NCBI GenBank assembly: GCA_003225175.1
Contig: QIBA01000036.1
Coordinates: 1 to 64,000, forward strand
Direction: 5' to 3'
From: Acidobacteriota bacterium
GTDB taxonomy: Bacteria; Acidobacteriota; Terriglobia; Terriglobales; Acidobacteriaceae
Length of the DNA: 64,000 nt
Shown here: positions 1 through 7,636 of the stretch, piece after piece
Position numbering within the stretch: the stretch's first letter is position 1
Layout: each line of letters starts with the position of its first letter
Notes under the pieces: generated by a model
What the model was told of the DNA's origin: nothing
The model's input: the letters and a program-made list of their open reading frames with translations, nothing else
The model's database searches: none
Position numbers and translations under genes: made by a program

Positions 1-1
1 G

Positions 2-226
2 CACATGCTGTCCGAAGGAATGCGCGATCAGGCCTTCAAGACCGCCGAGGGGGTATACAACGTCGTATGGAAAGATCGCGGGTACTTTTTCCGAACGCCT
101 GAAGCGTATGACTCGCGCGGCCTCTTTCGCGCCAGCATGTACATGCGTCCGGGTTCCATCTGGTCGATGGAGATGACAGGGAAATCGGGGCCTCAACCCG
201 CGTTGGCAGCAGTGAAGGGGCAATAG
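2..226 (+). CDS. GH116 (GBA2-type) beta-glucosidase, C-terminal fragment
   Basis: The window opens inside this gene, so only about the last 74 codons are visible. The remaining residues (EGVYNVVW, RTPEAYDS, FRASMYMRPGSIWSM) resemble the C-terminal end of the non-lysosomal glucosylceramidase/GBA2 family (GH116), retaining beta-glucosidases that cleave glucosides. The family's catalytic Glu and Asp lie upstream and cannot be checked. The final codons and the TAG stop (224-226) sit inside a heptad repeat array (219-247), so the C-terminus appears to have been rewritten by repeat DNA. A GH3 beta-glucosidase lies about 4 kb away on the other strand, which fits a plant-polymer-degrading lifestyle. 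Confidence 0.72.
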   Translation, partial: HMLSEGMRDQAFKTAEGVYNVVWKDRGYFFRTPEAYDSRGLFRASMYMRPGSIWSMEMTGKSGPQPALAAVKGQ

Positions 227-313
227 GCAATAGGCGATAAGCAAAAACGGTCCTCCAGACTGTCGCCCCTTCGTTTTCTTTTGATTTTTGCTTATTGCTT
301 ATCGCTTATCGCC
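219..313. repeat. Inverted pair of heptad repeat arrays (RGCRATA class)
   Basis: Left arm 219-247 reads as consecutive heptads GGCAATA, GGCAATA, GGCGATA, then AGCAAAAA. Right arm 285-313 is, in reverse complement, GGCGATA, AGCGATA, AGCAATA, AGCAAAAA. The arms can pair into a long hairpin with a 37-nt loop. The left arm contains the stop codon of the upstream glucosidase. Similar heptads occur at 1771, 3278, 13223 and 33250. Confidence 0.8.
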
Positions 314-404
314 GCCTTTAAGGCAGCACGGCAGCTCTGGTGAACATCACATGAATGCGCAGGAACTCCGCTTGCGCTGAGTTCATTTCCCAAGGCCCCA
401 GGTA

Positions 405-1706
405 ATGCCGGAATCCGCAGTTGGTCAGCTGATCCTCTTCGTCCTTGTCGTTCTTGCCTCCGCACATCTTTTCGGCAGCCTCTTTACGCGGTTGCGACAG
501 CCGCGTGTGATTGGAGAAATTCTTGGTGGACTCCTTGCCGGACCTTCTCTGCTCAACCTCTCTGCCGGATCAGAAGCGGCATTGGCTAAACCAGCTCTGG
601 ATGTACTCTACTGGATCGGCCTGCTGATGCTCATGTTTCTCTCCGGCGCGGAAACGCAAGGGCTGTTTCGCCGGGAAGAGCGCAAGCCGATTGCCTGGAT
701 CGGAGTCGTCGGAACTGCGTTGCCCTTCGTGATCGCGTTGCTGCTCAGCACGCGCCTGGACCTCAGTTCCCTAATGGGAACGGCGCAGAACCGCATCGCG
801 CTGGTGCTGGTCATCGGCATTGGCACGGCAGTAACTTCCATTCCGGTAATCTCGCGGATTTTTCACGACCTGCGCATTCTGCATACACGCTTCGCCAAGC
901 TGATTCTGGGCGTTGCAGTCATGGAAGATGTAATGCTGTGGGCAGTACTGGCCGTAGCCACAGCTCTGGCAGAATCAAAAGCGCTGCCCACACATGTGAT
1001 TGCGCAGCGAGTCACGCTCACCCTGAGCTACTTCATTGCAGGTCTGGCGGTCTTTCCACGGCTTGCACGACGATTGCATGAGGCGCGCTGGAATGTCTTC
1101 ATTCGGCATTCGACGACTGCCTATTTGATCCTGCTGCTGTTCGCGTACGTAGCGTTGGCTGCAGCAATGAATGTAAGCCTTGTGCTCGCGGCGTTTCTCG
1201 CTGGATTCGCGATTCCACGGGAATCATTGCGCATGACTCATTCGCTGAGCGAAGTGAAAGGCGTTGCGTTCGGGTGCTTTGTTCCGCTGTACTTCGCGCT
1301 GGTCGGCTACAAGCTCGATCTCGGCAAGAGCTTCAGCTTGACGATGGTCGCCGAATTTCTCGGAGCCGCATGCCTGATCAAGCTAGTCTCGGTGCTGGCA
1401 GGAGCCAGGCTTGCCGGATTCTCAATTCCAAGCTGTGTGAATCTTGCAGTGGCAACGAACGCTCGTGGCGGTCCAGGGATCGTGCTCGCCAGCGTGGCTT
1501 ATGCGGCAGGAATTATCAATGCGCCGTTCTACACGACGTTGATCCTGTTAGCCGTGATCACATCACAGGCCGCAGGAGCGTGGCTCGAACATGTGTTGCG
1601 TAAAGGCAATCCGCTGCTGACGGAAGAGCCAAAAGATCGGGCCAGACAAGAATCGGATGATCGAGTGATGGGGTCATCGGGTGAAGTGGAGACCCTGGCG
1701 GCCTAA
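405..1706 (+). CDS. CPA2-family cation/proton antiporter (Kef/NapA-like)
   Basis: This 433-residue, strongly hydrophobic protein has about 12 predicted membrane segments and matches the Na+/H+ exchanger (CPA2) membrane domain. Family-type motifs include GGLLAGPSLL near residues 41-50 and the acidic AVMEDVMLW segment near 170, followed by a glycine-rich NARGGPGIVLA stretch near 350. It probably exchanges a monovalent cation for protons across the inner membrane. The RCK/TrkA nucleotide-binding domains of KefB/C are absent, so it is the short form. The start is the ATG after a poor ribosome site. The hydrophilic tail after about residue 410 is encoded by degenerate 8-nt repeats (1652-1683) and is unlikely to be conserved. 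Confidence 0.88.
   Translation: MPESAVGQLILFVLVVLASAHLFGSLFTRLRQPRVIGEILGGLLAGPSLLNLSAGSEAALAKPALDVLYWIGLLMLMFLSGAETQGLFRREERKPIAWIGVVGTALPFVIALLLSTRLDLSSLMGTAQNRIALVLVIGIGTAVTSIPVISRIFHDLRILHTRFAKLILGVAVMEDVMLWAVLAVATALAESKALPTHVIAQRVTLTLSYFIAGLAVFPRLARRLHEARWNVFIRHSTTAYLILLLFAYVALAAAMNVSLVLAAFLAGFAIPRESLRMTHSLSEVKGVAFGCFVPLYFALVGYKLDLGKSFSLTMVAEFLGAACLIKLVSVLAGARLAGFSIPSCVNLAVATNARGGPGIVLASVAYAAGIINAPFYTTLILLAVITSQAAGAWLEHVLRKGNPLLTEEPKDRARQESDDRVMGSSGEVETLAA
1652..1683. repeat. Four degenerate octads in the antiporter 3' coding end
   Basis: Reading from 1652 gives ATCGGATG, ATCGAGTG, ATGGGGTC, ATCGGGTG. The same ATCGGGTG(A) unit recurs at the stop codon of birA (about 47086), after coaX (48076) and, inverted, at 48190-48240. 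Here the units are translated as the last part of the antiporter. Confidence 0.55.
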
Positions 1707-1770
1707 GGCCAACGGACTCGTACTGTCGACGGAAATGTAAAACGCCAGTTGAGGACGCCGGCGTTCCGTC

Positions 1771-1793
1771 TTAGCTTATCGCTTATTGCTGCC
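1771..1793. repeat. Heptad repeat array between convergent genes
   Basis: On the minus strand the units are AGCAATA, AGCGATA, AGCTAAG. The array ends 4 bases before the stop codon of the enoyl-CoA hydratase family gene. A short hairpin (AACGCC at 1741, GGCGTT at 1760) lies next to it. It belongs to the same class as the 219-313 element. Confidence 0.65.
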
Positions 1794-1796
1794 TTC

Positions 1797-2588
1797 TCAC
1801 TTGTTCTTCCAAACCGGCTTTCGCTTCTCCAGCACCGCGCGCAAGCCTTCTTGAACGTCCTGCAAATTCATCAGCTCGTTGAGATAGATGTTCTGAGACT
1901 TCTTCATGGCTTCATCCAGCGGCAGGCCGATAGAGCTTCCGATTACTTTCTTGGTGACTTCCAACACTGGAGCGCTGAACTCGCTGATTTTTGCCAGGAC
2001 ATCATCTACGGTTTTGTCCAGATCCTTTTCGGGAACGACCTTGTTGACGAAGCCAAGGCGCAATGCGTCCTCGGCGGTAAGCGCTTCGCCAGTGAGAATC
2101 AGCTCGTAGGTTTTCTTGGGCCCAATCAACTGTGGAAGCATGACGGCTGCGAACGGCGGGAAGACCCCCAACTTTACTTCGGGCTGCGCGAATTTGGCTT
2201 GAGGTGTGGCGATTACCATGTCGCCAAACGCCACCAGTTCTGATCCTGCTCCGATGGCTGGGCCATTGACGACCATAATCAGCGGCTTCGAAATCTCGCG
2301 GATGGCGGCGAAGACACGATTGAAGGCTTCCAGCGTCTGAAAGACCCGGTCCGGCTTCGAGTCCTCGAGAGAGATGCCGGCCGAAAACGTCTTCTGCGCC
2401 GAACCTACCAGGATGGCCTTGATGTCTCCACGTCCGTTCAGGCTCTCGATGCTCTGCGCCAGCTCCGTCATCATCGGAACGGTCAGGACGTTATACGGAG
2501 CATGGTTCAGCGTAATTCGGGCGATGTTGTTGGCAACGTCGAACTGGATAAACTTTAGCTGTTCGGTCAGCGTGGTGGGGGTAGCCAT
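1797..2588 (-). CDS. Enoyl-CoA hydratase/isomerase (crotonase) family protein
   Basis: The protein has 263 residues, normal for the crotonase family. It shows the oxyanion-hole region FSAGISLED (about residues 67-75) and the NGPAIGAGSELVAFGD segment (about 107-122). Two acidic residues sit where crotonase has its catalytic pair: in GAGSEL, and in the later PEVKLGVFPP motif. The family hydrates or isomerises acyl-CoA thioesters in the cytoplasm. The N-terminal NHAPYNVLTVPMM resembles dienoyl-CoA hydratases of the cyclohexadiene-carbonyl-CoA type, but the substrate cannot be fixed. It stands alone with no other beta-oxidation gene nearby. The start is the ATG at 2588. Confidence 0.85.
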   Translation of the reverse strand: MATPTTLTEQLKFIQFDVANNIARITLNHAPYNVLTVPMMTELAQSIESLNGRGDIKAILVGSAQKTFSAGISLEDSKPDRVFQTLEAFNRVFAAIREISKPLIMVVNGPAIGAGSELVAFGDMVIATPQAKFAQPEVKLGVFPPFAAVMLPQLIGPKKTYELILTGEALTAEDALRLGFVNKVVPEKDLDKTVDDVLAKISEFSAPVLEVTKKVIGSSIGLPLDEAMKKSQNIYLNELMNLQDVQEGLRAVLEKRKPVWKNK

Positions 2589-2685
2589 TGAAACCTCAGA
2601 TGATCGGATGAAAGGGGATTATGGCACAGGGTACAGGCCAGATGACTGTACCAATGGGGTGTGACCCCGAGGGTCTGCACTCGAA

Positions 2686-2714
2686 TTGACACATTCCCAA
2701 GCCTGACTGAGAAT
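2686..2714 (+). promoter_or_regulatory. Predicted sigma-70-type promoter for the response regulator
   Basis: A perfect -35 hexamer TTGACA (2686-2691) is followed, after a 17-nt spacer, by GAGAAT (2709-2714), which matches four of six -10 positions. Transcription would start near 2720, about 60 nt before the ATG at 2779. Predicted by eye only. Confidence 0.45.
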
Positions 2715-2778
2715 AGCTGCATAGGCGCTACCCGGCGCTAGTTCTGCTCGCCGATACGCTGTGGAAGGATCCCCCGGT

Positions 2779-3171
2779 ATGGCTAACATCCTTTGCGTGG
2801 ATGACGAGCCCCACGTTGTAACTCTGAAGCGCGCCATTCTGGAATCTGCCGGACACGCTGTGACCGCGTGCACCTCCGCGCGTGATGCCATCGAGAAACT
2901 GCGCCACAACGCCTACGATGCCGTCGTAACTGACTGGCGTCTGGGCGACGCCAACGGTCGCGCTGTGGTACAGGCCGCGAAAGACCATTCCAGCATGCCG
3001 GTTGTGGTCGTCTCCGGCTATGTGGCAGAAGCGTTCCAGGCCGCTGAACCCCTCGCTGATCTCTATCTGGAGAAACCGGTGAATCCGGAAGAGCTCGTCA
3101 CCATCGTGAACGAACTGCTCAAGAGTCAGGAACGTGACGAAGAGGGTCAGAAGCGGCGAAGGCCTTCGTAG
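2779..3171 (+). CDS. Single-domain response regulator (CheY-like receiver)
   Basis: The 130-residue protein is essentially one receiver domain. The acidic pair is D8-D9 (ILCVDDEP), the phospho-acceptor is D52 (VVTDWRLG), the conserved Ser is S79 (VVVSGY) and the conserved Lys is K99 (LEKP), so it should be phosphorylatable. There is no output domain, so it should work by protein-protein contact. The ATG at 2779 is preferred over the GTG at 2761 because the receiver fold starts immediately and a GGAAGGA ribosome site lies 9 nt upstream. The last 20 residues are a basic, disordered tail. No histidine kinase is adjacent. Confidence 0.88.
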   Translation: MANILCVDDEPHVVTLKRAILESAGHAVTACTSARDAIEKLRHNAYDAVVTDWRLGDANGRAVVQAAKDHSSMPVVVVSGYVAEAFQAAEPLADLYLEKPVNPEELVTIVNELLKSQERDEEGQKRRRPS

Positions 3172-3199
3172 AAGACCGTCGACGGGCGATGGGCTAAGA

Positions 3200-3225
3200 G
3201 CGAAAACCCGCGCGGTTTTTTTCGC
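3200..3225 (+). terminator. Intrinsic terminator after the response regulator
   Basis: GCGAAAACC (3200-3208) pairs with the later GGTTTTTTTCGC (3214-3225) around a short CGCGC loop, with a run of seven T inside the 3' arm. It lies 29 nt past the stop codon. Confidence 0.6.
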
Positions 3226-3248
3226 GTCTTCCTGGGACCGAGAAATAG

Positions 3249-3275
3249 AAACGCCGGACATTCAGTCCGGCGTTT
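3249..3275. terminator. Bidirectional terminator-like hairpin
   Basis: A perfect 11-bp stem (AAACGCCGGAC / GTCCGGCGTTT) encloses a 5-nt loop, with A/T ends suitable for either strand. It lies between two convergent genes, 23 nt from the stop codon of the minus-strand LuxR-type gene. Heptad repeats (3184-3198 and 3278-3296) flank both terminators and could form an outer stem. Confidence 0.6.
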
Positions 3276-3277
3276 GA

Positions 3278-3296
3278 GCCTATCGCCTATTGCCGC
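3278..3296. repeat. Heptad repeat array at a gene end
   Basis: On the minus strand the units read GGCAATA, GGCGATA, GGC. They abut the stop codon of the LuxR-type gene (3299). A degenerate opposite arm (GGGCGATGGGCTAAG, 3184-3198) follows the response regulator, so the pair encloses both terminators. Confidence 0.6.
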
Positions 3297-3298
3297 TT

Positions 3299-3964
3299 TC
3301 AGTTAGTCATCTGATTAGTAGTTGCAGTCCCAGCCAGCGCGGCCGCGGCTTCGTTCAGAATGCGGTGGTGAATGGTAAAGAGAGCCAGTTCGAGGCGGTC
3401 CGAAACGCCGATCTTGTCGTAAACATTTCGCAGATAATTCTTGATCACCTGCTCTGTCGTCCCAAGTTGAACCGCGATTTCCTTGTTCTTGAAGCCTTGA
3501 ACGATTAGGGCAACGATGCGCAGCTCTTTCGGCGTAAGGCGATCACGCACGCGGGCTCCGACAATGTCGTTCTCGGTAGCTTCCGCAGCGGCGCCGGTGT
3601 CCTGAACCCAAGTCTCGTTGCGCGCTACTTTGCGTACGCATTCCACCAGCGAATTTCCGCTCACGTTGCGGAAGACCACGCCGGCGATGCCGAGCTGCAG
3701 GTATTGCGCGCTATTATCGCCGCTTTCGATCACGATGATCAGCCGCGTCTTGGTTTTTTTCGAGAGTTCGACCAGAGCGCGAATGTCGACGTGCATCGCA
3801 GTCGAGAAGATGAGGACGTTGGCGCGGAAGCTTTCCACCGCCGCCAGCATGCGATCGGTGTTCTCGCACTGCGCGACGATTCGGAAGTCATCTTCCACGG
3901 CCAGCACTTTGGCTGCGCCGGCGCGGAATATCGCTTGGCTGTCTGCCAGGATGATCTTAAGCAT
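3299..3964 (-). CDS. NarL/LuxR-type regulator with a degenerate receiver domain
   Basis: This 221-residue protein has a receiver-like domain (1-120) and a LuxR/NarL helix-turn-helix (about 142-205; LTPKELRIVALIVQGFKNKEIA and VIKNYLRNVYDKIG are typical). The HTH should bind DNA. The receiver lacks key residues. The usual phospho-acceptor Asp aligns with S54 (LIFSTAMH), one of the paired acidic residues is Ser/Gln (LADSQ), and the conserved Lys aligns with R99. It is therefore probably a pseudo-receiver controlled by ligand or partner rather than phosphorylation. No kinase gene is adjacent. The start is the ATG at 3964. Confidence 0.85.
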   Translation of the reverse strand: MLKIILADSQAIFRAGAAKVLAVEDDFRIVAQCENTDRMLAAVESFRANVLIFSTAMHVDIRALVELSKKTKTRLIIVIESGDNSAQYLQLGIAGVVFRNVSGNSLVECVRKVARNETWVQDTGAAAEATENDIVGARVRDRLTPKELRIVALIVQGFKNKEIAVQLGTTEQVIKNYLRNVYDKIGVSDRLELALFTIHHRILNEAAAALAGTATTNQMTN

Positions 3965-4048
3965 GTGTTATCCAGCGGATATCGCTGTCCTTCTTATCTG
4001 CATCGAGCGCATAGGATCACGACGATGCCCCGGAATCTTCAGCGCGTA

Positions 4049-4363
4049 CTATGCGCCACGAACAAACTTATAGTTATCGATTACGCAAGCCACGCCACCG
4101 TTGGAGGTCTTGTCGCTCTCGCGGCGAACCACGCGGCCCTGACATTTCACTCGTACGTCGTGATGGCCGCCAATTACATCCGACGGCAAGGTAATTTCAA
4201 ATTCGATTTGCGATCCGACCTCGAGCTCCGCATCGGCACGGATATACACACCTGCGGCGCTCACATTTTGCGTGGTTCCTGAAGTCTGGTCGGCAGACTC
4301 CCCCTCCCGAATAGTTATCGGCAGATTGAGAGGAAACCTTCTGCCTGTTCTCGCGTCAGACAA
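4049..4363 (-). CDS. PilZ domain protein (probable c-di-GMP receptor)
   Basis: The protein has 104 residues, nearly all a single PilZ domain. The N-terminal RTGRR (R5, R8, R9) matches the RxxxR ligand-binding arm. NVSAAGVYI (about 34-42) matches the (D/N)xSxxG motif on the barrel. Such proteins bind cyclic di-GMP and change partner activity, often in motility or polysaccharide output. A GGDEF cyclase with an intact catalytic motif is encoded at 9.2 kb. The gene is monocistronic as far as can be seen. Confidence 0.85.
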   Translation of the reverse strand: MSDARTGRRFPLNLPITIREGESADQTSGTTQNVSAAGVYIRADAELEVGSQIEFEITLPSDVIGGHHDVRVKCQGRVVRRESDKTSNGGVACVIDNYKFVRGA

Positions 4364-4519
4364 GCTGTCATCTCCTTTTGCAAGTCCGCTGTTAGAGGGA
4401 ATTTTGACCAGCGCACCGTGTGGGGCAACTCGGTTTATACCATGAAGAGCCCGCTTTCTTGCACAAATAGGGGATATTAGCCTTGGTTCTCAGCATTACT
4501 CCTAGCTGTTCCCTAGTTA

Positions 4520-7054
4520 CTAAAGTACCGGACGATAGTTCAGTTTGCCTTCGAGCTTGATGTCCGCCGCGGAACTTGCCACAAAAATGTTGAAGCTTCC
4601 CGGCTCTGCCTTCCAGGCGCGGGACTTTACGTCGTAATAGGAGAATGAGCGGGCGTCAAGCGGGATGGAAACGCGCTTGGTTTCGCCGGGCTGCAGGAAG
4701 ACTTTCGAAAATCCCTTGAGCTCCTTCGGTGGACGTGGGACCGAACTGTGCGTGTCTCCAACATAAACCTGCGCCACTTCGGCCGCAGCCCGCCTTCCCG
4801 TATTGGCAATGTCGAAGCTGACCGTCACAGCGTCGGAGCCGGAGGCTGGAGAGATGGTCAGGTTCTTGTAGGCAAATGCGCTGTATGAGAGACCAAAACC
4901 AAACGGGAACAGCGGCCTGATCTTGTCCTGATCGAAGTGGCGGTATCCGACAAAGATCCCTTCGGTGTACTTGATGCGCTTCGGACCGTCGTTCGGATAG
5001 TAGCTCTTATACGTCGCGTTATCTTCCCAGCGTCGCTCGAGTGAGATCGGCAAATGTCCCGAGGGGCTGTAGTCGCCGAAGACGAGTTGCGCGAGCGCAG
5101 TGCCACCCTGTTCGCCGGAATACCACCCGTGCAGGAGTGCCGGCACCTCATCGATCCACGCGGTCATGTCCGCGTTTCCGCCAGCCGTAAGCACTACGAT
5201 GCTCTTCTTGTTGGCTGCAGCGATTTCCTTAATCAGCTCATCCTGGCCCGGAGGTAGGCGGAAGGTTCGATCGCCAGCCTCGCTTTCGATGGTGTCGGCG
5301 AAGCCGGGAAACAGCAGCACAACATCTGCCTGTGCCGCCATCCCCTTCGCACCGGAATCCACTGCTTCGGACTCCGGCAGCACGCCAAACGAGACCCGTT
5401 TCGGTCCCCAGCCGCGGTTGCGGAAATATTCAAGCCGAACTTTGTGCCGGCTATCCGTTTCAAGCTGCAAGGTCGCAAAGTTCAGGATCGCGGTGGCTCG
5501 TTCCCAGTTGTCAACGACAAGCTTGTCGTCCACAAATAAACGGTAGCCTCCGTTTTCGCCGGGCCCAAGCACGAAGAAGTCATGCTGTCCGCCGGTGTGA
5601 GCTGTGTAGTATCCAGACCAGCGAATCGATGCTTTGCCGATTGCCGCATCATAGTTGTCCGTGCCGAAGTTCACGTGACGATCGACATGAGTGCGCGTCG
5701 GCGATCCGCTTAGATCGGTGCCCTCGAATTCTTCCACCCGCAGGCCAGCTTCCCCGCCGCTCTCAGCGGTCGTGAACTCGGTTGCCTCTGCGATGTCGCG
5801 GTACGACTTCAAGCCTGGGTGATAGAGAACCTTGATCGATTGGCCCGAATCGGTCACGTATTTACTGAAACCTTCCAGGTAGCTCATTGCATGGAAAGGC
5901 TGCACGTGTGCGCTACCGCCACCAACTGGCTGTGCGGGATAGGCATCGGGACCGATTACAGCAATCGTCTTGATGTCCTGTTTGTTTAGCGGAAGGATGT
6001 TGCCTTCATTCTTCAGTAAAACAAAGCTCTCCCTCGCTGCCGCGAGCGCCGCGCGTTGACCCTCGGGATTCAAAAAAGGAATCGAGGACTCGGTCTGATT
6101 GCGATCGAAGAATCCGAAGCGAATGGCTTCGCGCAGGATGCGTCGGACATGATCATCAATCGTCGCTTGCGAGACTTTGCTGGATTTCACTGCAGGCAAC
6201 AGAGTCTCGCGATTCATAAACTTGCCTGACGGCATTTCCAGGTCAAGTCCACTGTTCACGGCTGCCACGCCATCGTAAGTGGCGTCCCAATCCGACATGA
6301 TGATGCCGTCGAAGCCCCAGTCCTTCTTGGCGATCTGATTGTTGAGAAACGCATTTTGTGTAGCGTGCTCGCCATTGATCAGATTGTAGGAGTCCATGAT
6401 GGCGCCAACGTGCGCTTCCTTCACTGCGGCCTCAAAGGCAGGCAGATAGATCTCGCGCATCGTGCGCTCATCGATTTCGGAGTCGGTGTTATGGCGATCG
6501 TGCTCGGAGTTGTTGCCCATGTAGTGCTTGATCGTAGCAATCACGCCCTGACTCTGCACGCCGCGCACGTAGGCCACGGCGGTCCGCGCGGCGAGGAACG
6601 GATCTTCGCCGAAATATTCGAAGTTGCGCCCGTTCAGCGGAGCGCGATGAATGTTCACGCCGGGACCGAGCAGGAAATGTACGCCACGTGCGCGCGCATC
6701 CTGCCCGTAGACTCTAGCCATCCGCTCCACGAGTTCCGGATTCCAGGAGGCTGCCAGGGCAATGCCGCCCATCGTGGTTGCGGGACCATAGTTGCGAACG
6801 CCCACCGGGCCGTCGGACATCTTCTGTTCCGGCAGTCCGAGTTCTTTGTAGCCGCGAATGTAAAAGCTTTTGATGCCCCCGAGCAGATCGATCTTCTGCT
6901 CCAGCGTCATTCGGCTGAGAATGGAATCGACGCGCTTTTCAACTTCAGGATCGCTGGCGGGAGCAGTGGCACTCTTTTGTGAATTCGATTGAGCAAACAA
7001 GACCGTGGTGGCGAACACACCCATCCAAAGCGTTCGAGCGATCCTTCGAAACAA
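4520..7054 (-). CDS. Secreted GH3 beta-glucosidase with PA14 insert
   Basis: The 844-residue protein has an N-terminal signal peptide (hydrophobic 8-21, ending LFAQ). The GH3 N-terminal barrel follows (about 40-320), with the KHY motif at 176-178 and the nucleophile D255 in IIMSDWD. The GH3 C-terminal sandwich is split by a PA14 domain (about 435-560), and a fibronectin III-like domain ends the protein (about 745-835). This layout is typical of bglB-like beta-glucosidases, where PA14 shapes the substrate pocket. It should release glucose or other sugars from beta-oligosaccharides in the periplasm or outside. The start is TTG at 7054, supported by AGGAGGG at 7-nt spacing. Confidence 0.92.
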   Translation of the reverse strand: MFRRIARTLWMGVFATTVLFAQSNSQKSATAPASDPEVEKRVDSILSRMTLEQKIDLLGGIKSFYIRGYKELGLPEQKMSDGPVGVRNYGPATTMGGIALAASWNPELVERMARVYGQDARARGVHFLLGPGVNIHRAPLNGRNFEYFGEDPFLAARTAVAYVRGVQSQGVIATIKHYMGNNSEHDRHNTDSEIDERTMREIYLPAFEAAVKEAHVGAIMDSYNLINGEHATQNAFLNNQIAKKDWGFDGIIMSDWDATYDGVAAVNSGLDLEMPSGKFMNRETLLPAVKSSKVSQATIDDHVRRILREAIRFGFFDRNQTESSIPFLNPEGQRAALAAARESFVLLKNEGNILPLNKQDIKTIAVIGPDAYPAQPVGGGSAHVQPFHAMSYLEGFSKYVTDSGQSIKVLYHPGLKSYRDIAEATEFTTAESGGEAGLRVEEFEGTDLSGSPTRTHVDRHVNFGTDNYDAAIGKASIRWSGYYTAHTGGQHDFFVLGPGENGGYRLFVDDKLVVDNWERATAILNFATLQLETDSRHKVRLEYFRNRGWGPKRVSFGVLPESEAVDSGAKGMAAQADVVLLFPGFADTIESEAGDRTFRLPPGQDELIKEIAAANKKSIVVLTAGGNADMTAWIDEVPALLHGWYSGEQGGTALAQLVFGDYSPSGHLPISLERRWEDNATYKSYYPNDGPKRIKYTEGIFVGYRHFDQDKIRPLFPFGFGLSYSAFAYKNLTISPASGSDAVTVSFDIANTGRRAAAEVAQVYVGDTHSSVPRPPKELKGFSKVFLQPGETKRVSIPLDARSFSYYDVKSRAWKAEPGSFNIFVASSAADIKLEGKLNYRPVL

Positions 7055-7071
7055 GGCAAAACCCTCCTATT

Positions 7072-7098
7072 AAATCGATTTGGCATTGTAACGCTTTG
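7072..7098 (-). promoter_or_regulatory. Possible LacI-type operator upstream of the GH3 gene
   Basis: The 10-bp palindrome AAATCGATTT (7072-7081) and a nearby TGTAACGCTTTGG, similar to LacI/GalR-family sites built on an ACG centre, lie just upstream of the GH3 ribosome site. This is by eye only. No LacI-family regulator is encoded in the window. Confidence 0.25.
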
Positions 7099-7210
7099 GT
7101 CAAGGGCGCCCGCACAACAGATTTCTCCTCGCTTAAGCGTCGTCGCTGCGGCGCGAGTTATGACCGTATCAGTGATTGCGGGGTGAGGAACGAGGAAGAC
7201 TCGAACGAGG

Positions 7211-7636
7211 CTACTTTCTCTCCAACTCCTTGCCGACCGAATCCAGCACGCCATTAATAAACTGGACCGATTCGGGACTCGAATAGCGGTGCGCGATATC
7301 CAGCGCTTCGTTGATTACAATCGCGCGAGGAGTTTTTGGGAAGCCGAGGAATTCGGCGACCCCGAGGCGCAGTAAATTGCGATCGACAGCAGGCATGCGG
7401 TCCATACGCCAGTGTTCGGTGTGCTTCTGAATTAAGTTGTCAATCTCTTTATTGCGATCCGAGGCTACGCGAAACAGATCATCAGCAAACTCACGAGTTT
7501 CCTGGTCCACAGTCGAACGTTCTGCCCAGAAGGTCTTGCGAACATGGTCTTCATTCTGCTTGCCCATATCCGACTGAAACAGCATCTGCAGCGCCATCTC
7601 GCGTGACTTGCGCCGCTTGCCTGACTTAGCGGCCAT
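7211..7636 (-). CDS. nusB: Transcription antitermination factor NusB
   Basis: The protein has 141 residues, the usual NusB size. It begins KRRKSREMALQMLFQSD, the typical N-terminal helix with the RNA-binding basic patch, and contains MDRMPAVDRNLLRLGVAEF and RAIVINEALDIAHRYSSPESVQFINGVLD, the core all-helical fold. NusB binds boxA RNA together with S10 (NusE) and prevents early termination in rRNA operons. The ATG at 7636 is chosen because the fold starts there. It overlaps the end of ribH by 11 nt, the classic ribH-nusB coupling. Confidence 0.95.
   Translation of the reverse strand: MAAKSGKRRKSREMALQMLFQSDMGKQNEDHVRKTFWAERSTVDQETREFADDLFRVASDRNKEIDNLIQKHTEHWRMDRMPAVDRNLLRLGVAEFLGFPKTPRAIVINEALDIAHRYSSPESVQFINGVLDSVGKELERK

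Noticed and set aside
6356-6982. 208-residue ORF antisense to the GH3 gene
   Set aside because: Shadow of a well-supported gene with signal peptide and catalytic motifs; the antisense product has no recognisable fold.
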